From FEN-1219 sp036563665 (lineage in GTDB: Bacteria; Pseudomonadota; Gammaproteobacteria; Steroidobacterales; Rariloculaceae): a DNA stretch of 64,000 nucleotides. A program made the translations under genes and the position numbers. Within the stretch, counting starts at the first letter, position 1; the number at the start of each line of letters is the position of its first letter. This document shows positions 24,371 to 33,236 of the stretch, piece after piece. The notes beneath the pieces were generated by a model. The model worked only from the letters and a program-made list of their open reading frames with translations. It made no database searches and had not been told where the DNA came from. The stretch is from assembly GCA_036563665.1 (NCBI GenBank), contig DATCLY010000018.1, positions 1 through 64,000 on the forward strand. Direction: 5' to 3'.

Positions 24371-25525
24371 TCAAAAGAGCTCCACGGTGCCTTTTTCCAT
24401 GCTCGTCTGGCTCACGCGGCGGCTCGTGGCGGACGCCTGCTGCGCGGCGCTCTCGAGGGCCGCGAGCCGCTCGGCGAGGTGCCTGAGCGCGCCCTGCACG
24501 TCCTCGCCGCGGCGCACCGCCGCGTGCACCTCCACCCGCAGGTCCGTGAGGCGGGCCAGGGCCTCGACGGCCGTTCGCAGGGACTGCGAGGAGATGTCCT
24601 CGAACTGCAGCGCCCGCACGGCGTCGCCCACCGCGCGCCGCAGCTGCTCGTTGATCGGCGCGAGCTCGGCGAGCAGCTTCTGGCGCACCTCGGTGCGCGC
24701 GGCTTCTGCCTGCCGGATCGTCTCGCTGATGCGTTCCTTCTCGCGCCTCGTCTGCTCGAGGTCCACGGCCGCGAGCATGCGGGCGTTCTCCTGCACGCGC
24801 GCCACCGCCGCGCGCGTCTCCTCCACCCGCTCGCGAATCTGCTCGTTGAACTCCGCCGAGCGCTGCGAGAGCTTGCGCACCTCGTCCGCCACCACGGCGA
24901 AGCCGCGGCCGGCTTCGCCCGCGCGGGCCGCTTCGATGCTCGCGTTCAGGGCGAGCAGGTTGGTCTGCTCCGCGAGGCTGCGCGCCTCCTCGAGCACGCG
25001 GAAGATGCCGTGCAGGTGATTGAGCATCTTCTCGGTGTCGCTCGCCATGGCCACGCTCTGGCTGCTCACGTGGACGAGCGCATCCATGAAGCTCTGCAGC
25101 GCGTCCGCGGGGGAGCCGTGGCCCGCGCCCTGGGTCGCGGTCGCCGTGCCGTCGGCGGCGAGGCTCGCCTCGAGCAGCTCGGCTTGCGAGCGGGCGATGC
25201 CGTGCAGCCGGTTGAAGTTGCTGGAGAGCTGTCCGACGGCCTCGCCGATCAGGTTCTGCACGCGGTGAACCTCGGCCTCGATGCCGTCGGCATTGCGATC
25301 CAGGTTCCGGTCGAGCATCGCGAGGACGGTGATGAGGTCCTCGCCGCGCACGGCCCCGGAGGAACGCGGGTCCATCCAGGCCGCGACGCCGCCCGCGGCG
25401 AGCGCGAGCGCCACCGCCGTCACCGCGAGCCAGTTGCCGGCGAGCCCGGCGGCGGCCAGCCCGCCCGCGCCGAGCACGAACGCCGTCGCCAGCAGCACGC
25501 GGTTGATGAGCTTGTTTCGGTCCAT
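24371..25525 (-). CDS. Chemoreceptor-like protein with no periplasmic sensor domain
   Basis: This 384-aa methyl-accepting-chemotaxis-like protein has two closely spaced N-terminal transmembrane helices (about 8-28 and 31-50) with almost no periplasmic loop. A helical stalk follows, with the conserved signalling hairpin tip at about 180-222 (LAEQTNLLALNASIEAARAGE, then GRGFAVVADEVRKLS). There is no HAMP or PAS domain. The C-terminus ends GTVELF, almost the same as CheD here (GSVELF), rather than an xWxxF CheR-docking tail. It has a sigma-28 promoter overlapping the cheB end, and lies 49 nt after cheB. It probably senses a cytoplasmic or membrane state, or modulates the array. Confidence 0.85.
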   Translation of the reverse strand: MDRNKLINRVLLATAFVLGAGGLAAAGLAGNWLAVTAVALALAAGGVAAWMDPRSSGAVRGEDLITVLAMLDRNLDRNADGIEAEVHRVQNLIGEAVGQLSSNFNRLHGIARSQAELLEASLAADGTATATQGAGHGSPADALQSFMDALVHVSSQSVAMASDTEKMLNHLHGIFRVLEEARSLAEQTNLLALNASIEAARAGEAGRGFAVVADEVRKLSQRSAEFNEQIRERVEETRAAVARVQENARMLAAVDLEQTRREKERISETIRQAEAARTEVRQKLLAELAPINEQLRRAVGDAVRALQFEDISSQSLRTAVEALARLTDLRVEVHAAVRRGEDVQGALRHLAERLAALESAAQQASATSRRVSQTSMEKGTVELF

Positions 25526-25557
25526 CGATCGAAATCCCTTGCAAGGGTCGTGGGGGG

Positions 25558-25584
25558 TTATCGGCTCCGCGCGATCAAACCTTA
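25558..25584 (-). promoter_or_regulatory. Sigma-28 promoter of the sensor-less receptor, embedded in cheB
   Basis: Minus-strand TAAGGTTT (25577-25584), 11-nt spacer, GCCGATAA (25558-25565). The -35 block lies within the last codons and stop of cheB. The start would be near 25551, about 26 nt before the receptor ATG. Confidence 0.85.
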
Positions 25585-26717
25585 GCTTCTACACATAAGC
25601 TGGCCGTGGCCGGCCCCGCGCCGGGGGCCCGGGCGGCTTCGAGCAGCACCTGCGCGAGCTGCTCCAGGGGCACGGTCCGCTCGGCGGCGTTGAGGCGCAC
25701 GGCCTCGCCGGGCATGCCCCACACCACGCTGGTCGCCTGGTCCTGCGCGAAGGTGCGCGCGCCCGCCTCGCGCAGCGCGAGGAGCCCCCGGGCGCCGTCG
25801 GTGCCCATGCCGGTCAGGAGCGCGGCCGTGACGTTGGGGCCCGCGGACTCGGCCAGGGAGTGGAACAGCACGTCCACGCTCGGCCGATGGTGGTTGTGCG
25901 GCGGGTCGTCGGTCACGCGGCAGACGTAGCGGCCGCCGCTGCGCCGCACGCGCAGGTGGCGGTCGCCCGGCGCGATGTAGGCGTGGCCCGCGAGCACCAC
26001 CTCGCCGTCCTCCGCCTCCTTCACGGTGATGGCGGCCAGGGCATCCACGCGGCGCGCGAAGGCGGCGCTGAAGCGCGGCGGAATGTGCTGCGCGATGACC
26101 ACGCCCGGCGCGTCTGGCGGCAAGCCGCAGAGGAGCTCCTTGATGGCCTCGGTGCCGCCCGTCGATGCGCCGAGCGCGAGCAGCCGATCCGTCGTACGCA
26201 GGTGGCGGCTCGGCCGCGGCGGCGCGGGCTGCGCCGGCCGCGAGGCGCCGGTCGGCTGCGCCTGCGGCACGCGCAGGCGCGCGGTGGCCGCGGCCCGCAC
26301 CTTGGCGCGGATCTCGTCGCCGAGCTGCGTGAGCCCGTCGCGCACGTCGATGCGCGGCTTCGTCACGAAGTCCACGACGCCGAGCGCGAGGGCGTCGAGC
26401 GTCACGTCCGCGCCGCGCTCGGTGAGCGACGACACCATCACGACCGGCATCGGATGCAGGCGCATGAGGTTGCGCAGGAACGTGATGCCGTCCATGCGCG
26501 GCATCTCGACGTCGAGCGTGAGCACGTCCGGATCGAGCTGCTTGATGCGGTCGCGCGCGGAGTAGGGATCGCCGGCCGTGCCCACCACCTCGATCTGCGG
26601 GTCCTCCGACAACATGGCGGTGAGGAGCTGCCGGACGAGCGCGGAATCGTCCACGATGAGCACGCGGATCCGGCGCCCGGCTGCCGCCTCTGCCCGTCCT
26701 TCCTGTCGTTCCTGCAT
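25575..26717 (-). CDS. cheB: Chemotaxis response regulator / methylesterase CheB
   Basis: CheB removes methyl groups from receptor glutamates and deamidates glutamines. The 380-aa protein has a receiver (about 16-130; VDDSALVRQ, phospho-Asp in LTLDVEMPRMDG, Lys in VTKPR), a Pro-rich linker (about 150-178), and a methylesterase domain. The catalytic triad is the Ser in GASTGGTEAI, the His in AQHIPPRF and the Asp in TGMGTDGARG. It follows cheD by 14 nt in the chemotaxis operon. Its last codons carry the sigma-28 promoter of the next gene. Confidence 0.95.
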   Translation of the reverse strand: MQERQEGRAEAAAGRRIRVLIVDDSALVRQLLTAMLSEDPQIEVVGTAGDPYSARDRIKQLDPDVLTLDVEMPRMDGITFLRNLMRLHPMPVVMVSSLTERGADVTLDALALGVVDFVTKPRIDVRDGLTQLGDEIRAKVRAAATARLRVPQAQPTGASRPAQPAPPRPSRHLRTTDRLLALGASTGGTEAIKELLCGLPPDAPGVVIAQHIPPRFSAAFARRVDALAAITVKEAEDGEVVLAGHAYIAPGDRHLRVRRSGGRYVCRVTDDPPHNHHRPSVDVLFHSLAESAGPNVTAALLTGMGTDGARGLLALREAGARTFAQDQATSVVWGMPGEAVRLNAAERTVPLEQLAQVLLEAARAPGAGPATASLCVEAKV

Positions 26718-26731
26718 CGTCCTTCCGCCCG

Positions 26732-27331
26732 TCAGAACAGCTCCACCGAGCCGCGCGGCGCATCGATCTGCTCGAGGTAGCGCGCTTCGCGGGCGCCGAT
26801 CGATTGCGGCGCGAGCGCGGGCAGCTTCTTCACGCGCACGCGGCCGGTCGCGGGCTGCATGAGGATCTTGCGGGGATGCTCGCCGCCCAGGTCCTCAGCG
26901 ACGATCGACAGTCCTTCCGTCGCGGCGAAGCGGCGCACGAACTCGATGTTGCGGCTCCCGACGTCCGAGAGCTGCGGCAGCACACGCGCGCCGCCGAAGA
27001 GCTTCACCTTGAGCCGCGAGCGGCTCGCGCCGCGAGTGAGCAGCGAGTTGATCAGGCTCTCCATGGCGAACACGCCGTAGCGGTTGCTCACCGACGAAGG
27101 GGCGGCCGCCTCGTCCCCGGTGCCGGGATCGGGCAACAGGAAGTGGTTCATGCCGCCGACGCCGCGGACGGGGTCGAAGATGCAGGCGGCGACGCAGGAG
27201 CCGAGCAGCGTCATGATGAGCTCGTCCGCGACGGCGACGTGGTACTGGCCGGGGAGCACCTTGTGGATGCGCAGACCCTGCTCGGGCGCGGCCGAGGCGT
27301 GCTGCCGCAACGGTCGGCTCTCCGCGCTCAC
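26732..27331 (-). CDS. cheD: Chemoreceptor glutamine deamidase CheD
   Basis: CheD deamidates specific receptor glutamines. From the GTG at 27331 it is 199 aa; this start overlaps the cheR stop by 4 nt (GTGA), which supports it. Active-site residues are visible: Thr and Cys in MTLLGSCVAAC and His in GMNHFLLPDPG. The middle contains YGVFAMESLINSLL and LFGGARVL, typical of the family. The C-terminus ends GSVELF, matching the receptor downstream of cheB. Confidence 0.94.
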   Translation of the reverse strand: MSAESRPLRQHASAAPEQGLRIHKVLPGQYHVAVADELIMTLLGSCVAACIFDPVRGVGGMNHFLLPDPGTGDEAAAPSSVSNRYGVFAMESLINSLLTRGASRSRLKVKLFGGARVLPQLSDVGSRNIEFVRRFAATEGLSIVAEDLGGEHPRKILMQPATGRVRVKKLPALAPQSIGAREARYLEQIDAPRGSVELF

Positions 27332-28155
27332 GCGTTGGCCGCCAGCCGGTACACGGACTGCCCCACCGGGGCCCACAGGTCGGCGGAATGGGCGAGGCTC
27401 TCCGCGTGGCCGGCGAACAGGCGCCCCTCGGGGTGCAGCAGCCGGGCGAAGCGCTCGAGCACGCGCCGCTGCGCCGCGCGATCGAAGTAGATCATCGCGT
27501 TGCGGCAGAAGATCGCGTGGAACGGGCCCCTGAGCGCCCACTCGGACGCCATGAGGTTCAGCGGCCGGAAGCGCACCATGGCGCGGATCTCGGGCCGCAC
27601 GCGCGCATACCCTTCCTTGTCGCCCACGCCCTTCAGGAAGAACTGCTTGCGGCGCTCCTCGTCGATGTGACCGAGCCGCTCGATGGCATAGATGCCGAGG
27701 TCGGCCGTGCGCACCGCGCGCGTATCGAGATCGGTGCCGAGGATCTTCACGCGCCGCGCGGCGTCCGCGCCGAGCGTCTCGACCGCGGTGATGGCCATCG
27801 AGTACGCCTCCTCGCCCGTGGAGCACGCGGCCGACCAGAGCCACACCTCGCCGCGCCGCGCATGCTCCTCGAGCAGCGCCGCCAGCACGGGGAAGTGATG
27901 GCTCTCGCGGAAGAACGCCGTCAGGTTCGTGGTGAGCGAGTTCACGAACTCCTCGAACTCCCCGACGTCGCTCTCGAGCCGCGCGAGGTACTCCTCGAAC
28001 GACCCGAGCCCGGTCGCGCGCAGCCGCCGTGCCACGCGGCCGTACACCATGTCACGCTTGGTGTCGTTCAGCGCGATGCCGGCATGCGCGTACAGCAGCC
28101 GCCTGATGCGTTCGAAGTCCCGGTCCTGGAACTCGAACTCCCGCGAGCCGTTCAT
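27328..28155 (-). CDS. cheR: Chemoreceptor methyltransferase CheR
   Basis: CheR methylates receptor glutamates from S-adenosylmethionine. The 275-aa protein has the N-terminal helical domain (NDTKRDMVYGRVARRL) and the SAM-binding motif SAACSTGEEAYS, then RNAMIYFD and FAGHAES near the end. The beta-subdomain contains FLKGVGDKEGYARVR, the Gly-x-Gly insertion of the pentapeptide-dependent CheR class. This fits the EWTEF tail on the receptor encoded just upstream (33-nt gap). It overlaps cheD by 4 nt. Confidence 0.95.
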   Translation of the reverse strand: MNGSREFEFQDRDFERIRRLLYAHAGIALNDTKRDMVYGRVARRLRATGLGSFEEYLARLESDVGEFEEFVNSLTTNLTAFFRESHHFPVLAALLEEHARRGEVWLWSAACSTGEEAYSMAITAVETLGADAARRVKILGTDLDTRAVRTADLGIYAIERLGHIDEERRKQFFLKGVGDKEGYARVRPEIRAMVRFRPLNLMASEWALRGPFHAIFCRNAMIYFDRAAQRRVLERFARLLHPEGRLFAGHAESLAHSADLWAPVGQSVYRLAANA

Positions 28156-28188
28156 GCGTGGCCGATCCGCTCCCGCCCGGTCGCGCCG

Positions 28189-30627
28189 TCAGAACTCCGT
28201 CCACTCGTCGTCGCCGGTGGTGGTGACGGCCGGCACCGCCGCAAGCTTGCGCACGGGGGGAGCCGCCTCCGCGGCCGGCCGGGCCGCGCGGGCCTCTTCG
28301 CCGGCCTCGGCGTGAGCGCCATTCGCCGCGGGCCGCTTGCCGCGCTTGCGCGCCGTGCCGTTGCGCGCGGCGGCCGCGCGCTCCTCGGCCTTCGCCCGCA
28401 GGCGGAACACGGCCACGGCCTGGGCGAGCACTTTCGCCTGCTCCTCCATGGAGGCGGCGGCCGCCGCGGCCTGCTCCACGAGCGCCGCGTTCTGCTGCGT
28501 CATCTCGTCGAGCTGCGTGATCGTGCTGTTGACCTGCTCGATGCCCTGGCTCTGCTCCATCGAGGCCGCCGAGATCTCTCCCATGATGTCCGTCACGCGC
28601 TTGATGGCGTTGACGATCTCCTCCATCGTGGCGCCGGCTTCCTCCACGAGGGCGCTGCCGCTCTGCACGTTCTGCACCGAGTCGGTGATGAGCGCCTTGA
28701 TCTCCTTGGCGGCCTCGGCCGAGCGCTGCGCCAGCGTGCGCACCTCGCCCGCCACGACGGCGAAGCCGCGGCCCTGCTCGCCCGCGCGGGCGGCCTCGAC
28801 GGCGGCGTTGAGCGCGAGGATGTTGGTCTGGAAGGCGATGCCGTCGATGACCGAGATGATGTTCTCGATCTTGCGGGCGCTCGCCGTGATGGCGTTCATG
28901 CTCGACACCACCTCGCGCACCTTCTCGCCGCCGCGGTTCGCCACCTCGCGTGCGCCCTGGGCGAGCTGGTTGGCCTGCCGCGCGTTGTCGGCGTTCTGCT
29001 TCACCGTGGTGGTCATCTCCTCCATGCTGGAGGCCGTCTCCTCGAGGCTCGCCGCCTGCTCCTCGGTGCGCTGCGACAAGTTGGTGTTGCCGGCCGAGAT
29101 CTCGCTCGAGGCGCTCGCGATCGCGTCGCCCGCGGAGCGCACCTGGCCGATGAGCCGCTCGAGCTGATCGATCGAGTCGTTGGTGCTCTGCTGCAGCTGC
29201 GCGAAGGCGCCCTTGAAGTTGCCTTCCACGCGCTGCGTCAGGTCGCCCTGCGCGAGGCACTGGAGCACGCGCACGACTTCCTTCAGGTTGGCGGCGGTGA
29301 CGTCCATGAGCTCGTTCAGCGACTCGCCCAGCGCACGGAAGAAGCCGGTCGCCGACGCGAGGTCCATGCGCCGCTCGAAGTCGCCGGCCGCGGCGGCCTC
29401 GACGAGCCCCGCCACCTGCCGCTCCGCGGCCACCTGGTCGGTGTGGTCCGCCCACTCCGCGACGTAGCCGAGCCGCTCGCCCTCGTCGCTGAAGACCGGG
29501 CTCGTCACCACGTGGAAGATGCGGCCGCCGAGCTCGAGCGTCTCCGCGTGGCTCTCGGCGAGGTCGGCGAGGCGGGCGCGCAGCTCCTCGGGGCGCGGAT
29601 GCACGTGGTCGAGCGGCTTGCCCACCATGTCGGCGGCGGCGAACTCCGGCAGCTCGGCTCGCAGCGCCTCCTCGTGCGCCGCGAACAGCCGTTGCGCCGC
29701 GGGGTTCGAGTGGATGATGGTGCCCTCGGCGTCCGCGATCAGCACCGCGCCGCTCACGGCCTCCACCGCGTCGCGCACGCGGCGGTTGGCGGCGGCCGCC
29801 GCGCGCTCCGCCGCGAGGCGGTCGCGCAGCTGCGTCTGCATGCCGGCGAGGCCGCGCATGATCTGGCCCATCTCGTCGTCCGTTGTCACGGGGATCTCGT
29901 TGTCGAGCTCGCCCGCGCCGATGCGCTCGAACACGGCCACGGCCGCCTGGGCCGGCCGCACGATGGCGCGGATGATCAGCCAGCCGATCACGATCGCGAG
30001 CAGCACGCCGCCCGCGAGCGTGCCGAGCCCCGTGTTGCGCAGCGACGTGTACTGCGCCTCGGAAGCGTCGAACAGCGTCTTCGCCTCCTCGATCTGCGAG
30101 GACAGCAGGTCCTGCGACACGTCGGCCGCGTCCTGGTAGGCCGGCAGCGCCGCGCTGCGCAGCGAGGCGTTGGCCGCGTCGAAATCGCCCGCCTGGAAGA
30201 GCTCGATCGTGGGACGCAGGCCCTCCTCGACGTAGCGCTGATGCGCCTGCTCGAAGGAACGGGCGGTGGCGCGCTCGTCCTCGGTGAGGTCGGTCTTCAG
30301 GTACGCGTCCCACAGCTGCCGCATGAACTCGAGGTTCGCTTCGATGTCCGCCGCGAGGTCCGCGAGCCGGCCGGGATCGCTCTCGCCGTCGTTGAGCCGC
30401 GGGTCCAGCATCGCCATGGCGTACAGCGACTCGATGTCGCTGCGCATGAGGTCGTTGATCGTCCCGAGCTGCTGCGACGGGAGGAGCTGCCCCGAGTAGA
30501 TGGCCTTGAGCGACCCGTTGATGTCGAGCATGCCTTTGAGCCCGAGCACGCCGATCGCGGTCATCAGCACCGACATCAGGCCGATGACGAGGCCCAGCTT
30601 CGCTTTGATCGTGAGTTTGCGGAACAT
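28189..30627 (-). CDS. Methyl-accepting chemotaxis protein with PAS domain and CheR-docking tail
   Basis: This 812-aa chemoreceptor has TM1 at about 10-30 (LGLVIGLMSVLMTAIGVLG), a helical periplasmic domain (about 31-190, four-helix-bundle-like), and TM2 at about 200-222. A HAMP follows, then a PAS domain (about 290-410; VSGAVLIADAEGTIIHSN), further HAMP-like segments, and the methylation/signalling domain with tip AFQTNILALNAAVEAARAGEQ and GRGFAVVAGEVRTLA. A long Ala/Arg-rich tail ends DDEWTEF, an xWxxF pentapeptide that tethers CheR. It lies between cheW and cheR, the position of the Aer2/McpB receptor in the Pseudomonas Che2 cluster. The ligand is unknown. Confidence 0.93.
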   Translation of the reverse strand: MFRKLTIKAKLGLVIGLMSVLMTAIGVLGLKGMLDINGSLKAIYSGQLLPSQQLGTINDLMRSDIESLYAMAMLDPRLNDGESDPGRLADLAADIEANLEFMRQLWDAYLKTDLTEDERATARSFEQAHQRYVEEGLRPTIELFQAGDFDAANASLRSAALPAYQDAADVSQDLLSSQIEEAKTLFDASEAQYTSLRNTGLGTLAGGVLLAIVIGWLIIRAIVRPAQAAVAVFERIGAGELDNEIPVTTDDEMGQIMRGLAGMQTQLRDRLAAERAAAAANRRVRDAVEAVSGAVLIADAEGTIIHSNPAAQRLFAAHEEALRAELPEFAAADMVGKPLDHVHPRPEELRARLADLAESHAETLELGGRIFHVVTSPVFSDEGERLGYVAEWADHTDQVAAERQVAGLVEAAAAGDFERRMDLASATGFFRALGESLNELMDVTAANLKEVVRVLQCLAQGDLTQRVEGNFKGAFAQLQQSTNDSIDQLERLIGQVRSAGDAIASASSEISAGNTNLSQRTEEQAASLEETASSMEEMTTTVKQNADNARQANQLAQGAREVANRGGEKVREVVSSMNAITASARKIENIISVIDGIAFQTNILALNAAVEAARAGEQGRGFAVVAGEVRTLAQRSAEAAKEIKALITDSVQNVQSGSALVEEAGATMEEIVNAIKRVTDIMGEISAASMEQSQGIEQVNSTITQLDEMTQQNAALVEQAAAAAASMEEQAKVLAQAVAVFRLRAKAEERAAAARNGTARKRGKRPAANGAHAEAGEEARAARPAAEAAPPVRKLAAVPAVTTTGDDEWTEF

Positions 30628-30656
30628 GAACGTCTCTCCGATGCAGATACGGTCGC

Positions 30657-31151
30657 TCAGCCGGCCGCTTCGTCCACGAGGCCGAGCTCGGGGGTGGTGA
30701 TGAGGGATTCGATGTTGACGACGATGATCATGCGCTGGTCCACGGTGGCCAGGCCGTCGAGATAGTCGTCGTCCACGTGGCCCGCGAACTGCGGCGCCGG
30801 CCGCAGCGACTCGTCGTCGACGGCGATCACGTCGGACACGGCGTCCACCACGATGCCGACCACGCGATCCGCCACGTTCAGGATCACCACCACCGTGAAG
30901 TCGTCGTACACGACCTTCTCGAGCTTGAACTTGATGCGCAGGTCCACGATGGGCACGATCGTGCCGCGCATGTTGATCACGCCCTTGATGAACTCCGGCG
31001 TGTTGACGATCCGCGTCACCGCTTCGTAGCGGCGGATCTCCTGGACGCTCAGGATGTCGATGCCGTACTCCTCGTCTCCCAGGCGGAAGACGAGCAGCTC
31101 ACGGTGCCCGACCCGGGCCTGTGCGTCCCGCTGCAATCCGACTGCGCTCAT
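30657..31151 (-). CDS. cheW: Chemotaxis coupling protein CheW
   Basis: CheW bridges receptors and CheA in the signalling array. The 164-aa SH3-like protein shows LLVFRLGDEEYGIDILSVQEIRR near the N-terminus (about 22-44), then INMRGTIVPIVDLRIKF and VVILNVADRVVGIVVDAVSDV, the standard CheW blocks. It lies 43 nt after cheA and 29 nt before the PAS receptor. The first 20 residues (VGLQRDAQARVG) are not conserved, so the start may be slightly downstream. Confidence 0.94.
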   Translation of the reverse strand: MSAVGLQRDAQARVGHRELLVFRLGDEEYGIDILSVQEIRRYEAVTRIVNTPEFIKGVINMRGTIVPIVDLRIKFKLEKVVYDDFTVVVILNVADRVVGIVVDAVSDVIAVDDESLRPAPQFAGHVDDDYLDGLATVDQRMIIVVNIESLITTPELGLVDEAAG

Positions 31152-31194
31152 CCCGTGCTACTCCAACGTCGCCCGCTAAGCTTTCGTTCGCGGG

Positions 31195-33222
31195 TCAGTG
31201 AATGCGCGTGAGCATGTCCACGTCGAGGATCAGGGCCACGCGCCCGTCGCCCATGATCGTGGCGCCCGATATTCCCGGAACGCGTCGGTAGTTGCGTTCC
31301 AGGCTCTTGATGACCACCTGGTGCTGCGCGATCAGCTCGTCCACGGCGAGTGCCGCGCGGTCCTGCGCCGACTCCACCACCACGATGATTCCGTCCTCGG
31401 GCCGCTCGTGACGCGCGGGCAGGTTGAAGACGTCGCTCAGACGCACGAGCGGCAGGTACTCGCCGCGCAGGCGCAGCACCCGGCCGCGCCCCGAGATCGT
31501 GTGCAGCTGATCGCGGGTGGGCTGGAGCGACTCGAGGATCGCGGTGAGGGGCAGGATGAAGATCTCGTCGCCCACGCGCACCGACATGCCGTCGAGGATC
31601 GCGAGCGTGAGCGGCAGGCGGATCGTCATGCGCGTGCCGGCGCCGGGCGTGGAGTCGATGTCGAGGCGGCCGTTGATCGACTCGATGTTGCGCTTCACCA
31701 CGTCCATGCCCACGCCGCGCCCGGAGATGTCCGTGATGCGCTCGGCCGTGGAGAAGCCCGGCGTGCAGATGAGCTGCCACACGTCGCGGTCCGACGCGTT
31801 CTCGGGCACGGACATGCCGCGCTCGGCCGCCTTCCTGAGGATGCGCTCGCGGTCGAGTCCCGCGCCGTCGTCGCTCACCTCGATGACGATGTTGCCGCCC
31901 TGGTGCGCCGCCTTGAGGCGCAGCGTGCCCGCCTCGCGCTTGCCCTTGCCGGCGCGCAGCTCCGGCGGCTCGATGCCGTGGTCCACCGCGTTGCGCACGA
32001 TATGCGTCAGGGGATCCACGAGCTTCTCGATGACGCCGCGGTCGAGCTCCGTATCCTCGCCCTCCACGACGAGCTCGACCTTCTTGCCGAGCGTGGCCGC
32101 GAGGTCGCGCACGAGCCGTGGGAAGCGGCTGAACACGAAGCTGATCGGCATCATGCGCACCGACAGCACCGCCTCCTGCAGCTCGCGCGTGTTGCGCTCG
32201 AGCTGCGCGAGACCCTGCCGCAGGCGCTCGACGCGCACGGCGTCGAACTCGTCGGGCTCGGCCTGCGCGATGGTCGAGAGCATGGCCTGGCTGATGACGA
32301 GCTCGCCCACCAGGTTGACGAGGTTGTCCACCTTGTCCACGGCCACGCGGATCGAGCTCGCGTCGGCGCGCCGGTCGGCCAGCCCGCGGCGGCGGCGCTC
32401 GCCGTGCGCCTCGGCCGGGGCGGCGTCGGCCGCGCGCTGCTCGCCGGCGCTCGCCGGGGCAGCCGCGTCGGCCGGCGGCGCGTCGAGGCACGTGATCTCG
32501 AGGTCGCACGTGTCGGCCACCCATTCGAACGCCTCGCGCACGCGCGCTTCGGCGAGCCCCGCGCCGCGCAGCTCGAGCGTCCAGCGCAGGTAGCAGTGCT
32601 CGGGGTTGAGCTCCGCGAGCGGCGGCAGCGCGACCGTGTCGCACTGCACCTCGAGCGCGCCGAGATCGCCGAGGTACTGGAAGATGCGCAGCGGATCGTT
32701 GCCCGTCGTCACGAGCTCCGCGTGCGGGCGGAAGTCGATGCGCCAGCGGCTCTCGCCGGCAGGCGCCGCGGGTGCCGGCGCCGACGCCGCCGACGGGGCC
32801 GGCTCGGCGGCCGCGGCCTCGTCCGCCGGCGCGGCGGCCAGCAGCTCCGCGATCGCGGCCTGCGTCTGCGCCGCGGCGTTCGCGTCGTGCTCGCTGCCGT
32901 CGCGGGCCGCCACGAGCATCTCGCGGATGCGGTCCACGGCCTCGAGCAGCAGCGCCCGCACCTCCTCGTTGAGCGGGCGGGAGCCGGCGCGAATCTGGTC
33001 GAGGAGCGTCTCGACGCCGTGCGTGAACTCGCCTACGGCGGCGAAGCCGAACGTGCCGGCGCTGCCCTTGATGGAGTGCGCGGCGCGGAAGATCGCGTTG
33101 ATGCGCTCATGGTCCGCGGAGCCGAGCAGGTCTTCGCTCAGCAGCTCGCGCTCCATGAGGTCCAGGCCTTCGAAGCTCTCCTCCAGGAACGCCTGGACGA
33201 ACTGCGAGACGTCGATCTGCAT
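31195..33222 (-). CDS. cheA: Chemotaxis histidine kinase CheA
   Basis: CheA autophosphorylates on receptor signals and phosphorylates CheY and CheB. The 675-aa protein has P1 with the phosphorylated His49 (RAAHSIKGSAGTFG), an Ala/Pro linker, a P2-like domain (about 158-245), P3 dimerisation helices (about 290-350; VDKVDNLVNLVGELVISQAML), P4 ATPase (HIVRNAVDHGIE; DDGAGLD; ISGRGVGMDVV), and the P5 CheW-like domain at the C-terminus. Lengths and order are canonical. It sits 14 nt after cheY in an operon headed by a STAS gene with a sigma-28 promoter. Confidence 0.96.
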   Translation of the reverse strand: MQIDVSQFVQAFLEESFEGLDLMERELLSEDLLGSADHERINAIFRAAHSIKGSAGTFGFAAVGEFTHGVETLLDQIRAGSRPLNEEVRALLLEAVDRIREMLVAARDGSEHDANAAAQTQAAIAELLAAAPADEAAAAEPAPSAASAPAPAAPAGESRWRIDFRPHAELVTTGNDPLRIFQYLGDLGALEVQCDTVALPPLAELNPEHCYLRWTLELRGAGLAEARVREAFEWVADTCDLEITCLDAPPADAAAPASAGEQRAADAAPAEAHGERRRRGLADRRADASSIRVAVDKVDNLVNLVGELVISQAMLSTIAQAEPDEFDAVRVERLRQGLAQLERNTRELQEAVLSVRMMPISFVFSRFPRLVRDLAATLGKKVELVVEGEDTELDRGVIEKLVDPLTHIVRNAVDHGIEPPELRAGKGKREAGTLRLKAAHQGGNIVIEVSDDGAGLDRERILRKAAERGMSVPENASDRDVWQLICTPGFSTAERITDISGRGVGMDVVKRNIESINGRLDIDSTPGAGTRMTIRLPLTLAILDGMSVRVGDEIFILPLTAILESLQPTRDQLHTISGRGRVLRLRGEYLPLVRLSDVFNLPARHERPEDGIIVVVESAQDRAALAVDELIAQHQVVIKSLERNYRRVPGISGATIMGDGRVALILDVDMLTRIH

Positions 33223-33236
33223 CGCCCAACGCGGCT

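Noticed and set aside
27388..30765. 1125-codon plus-strand frame opposite cheR and the chemoreceptor
   Set aside because: It is an antisense shadow caused by high GC; the minus strand encodes textbook chemotaxis proteins.
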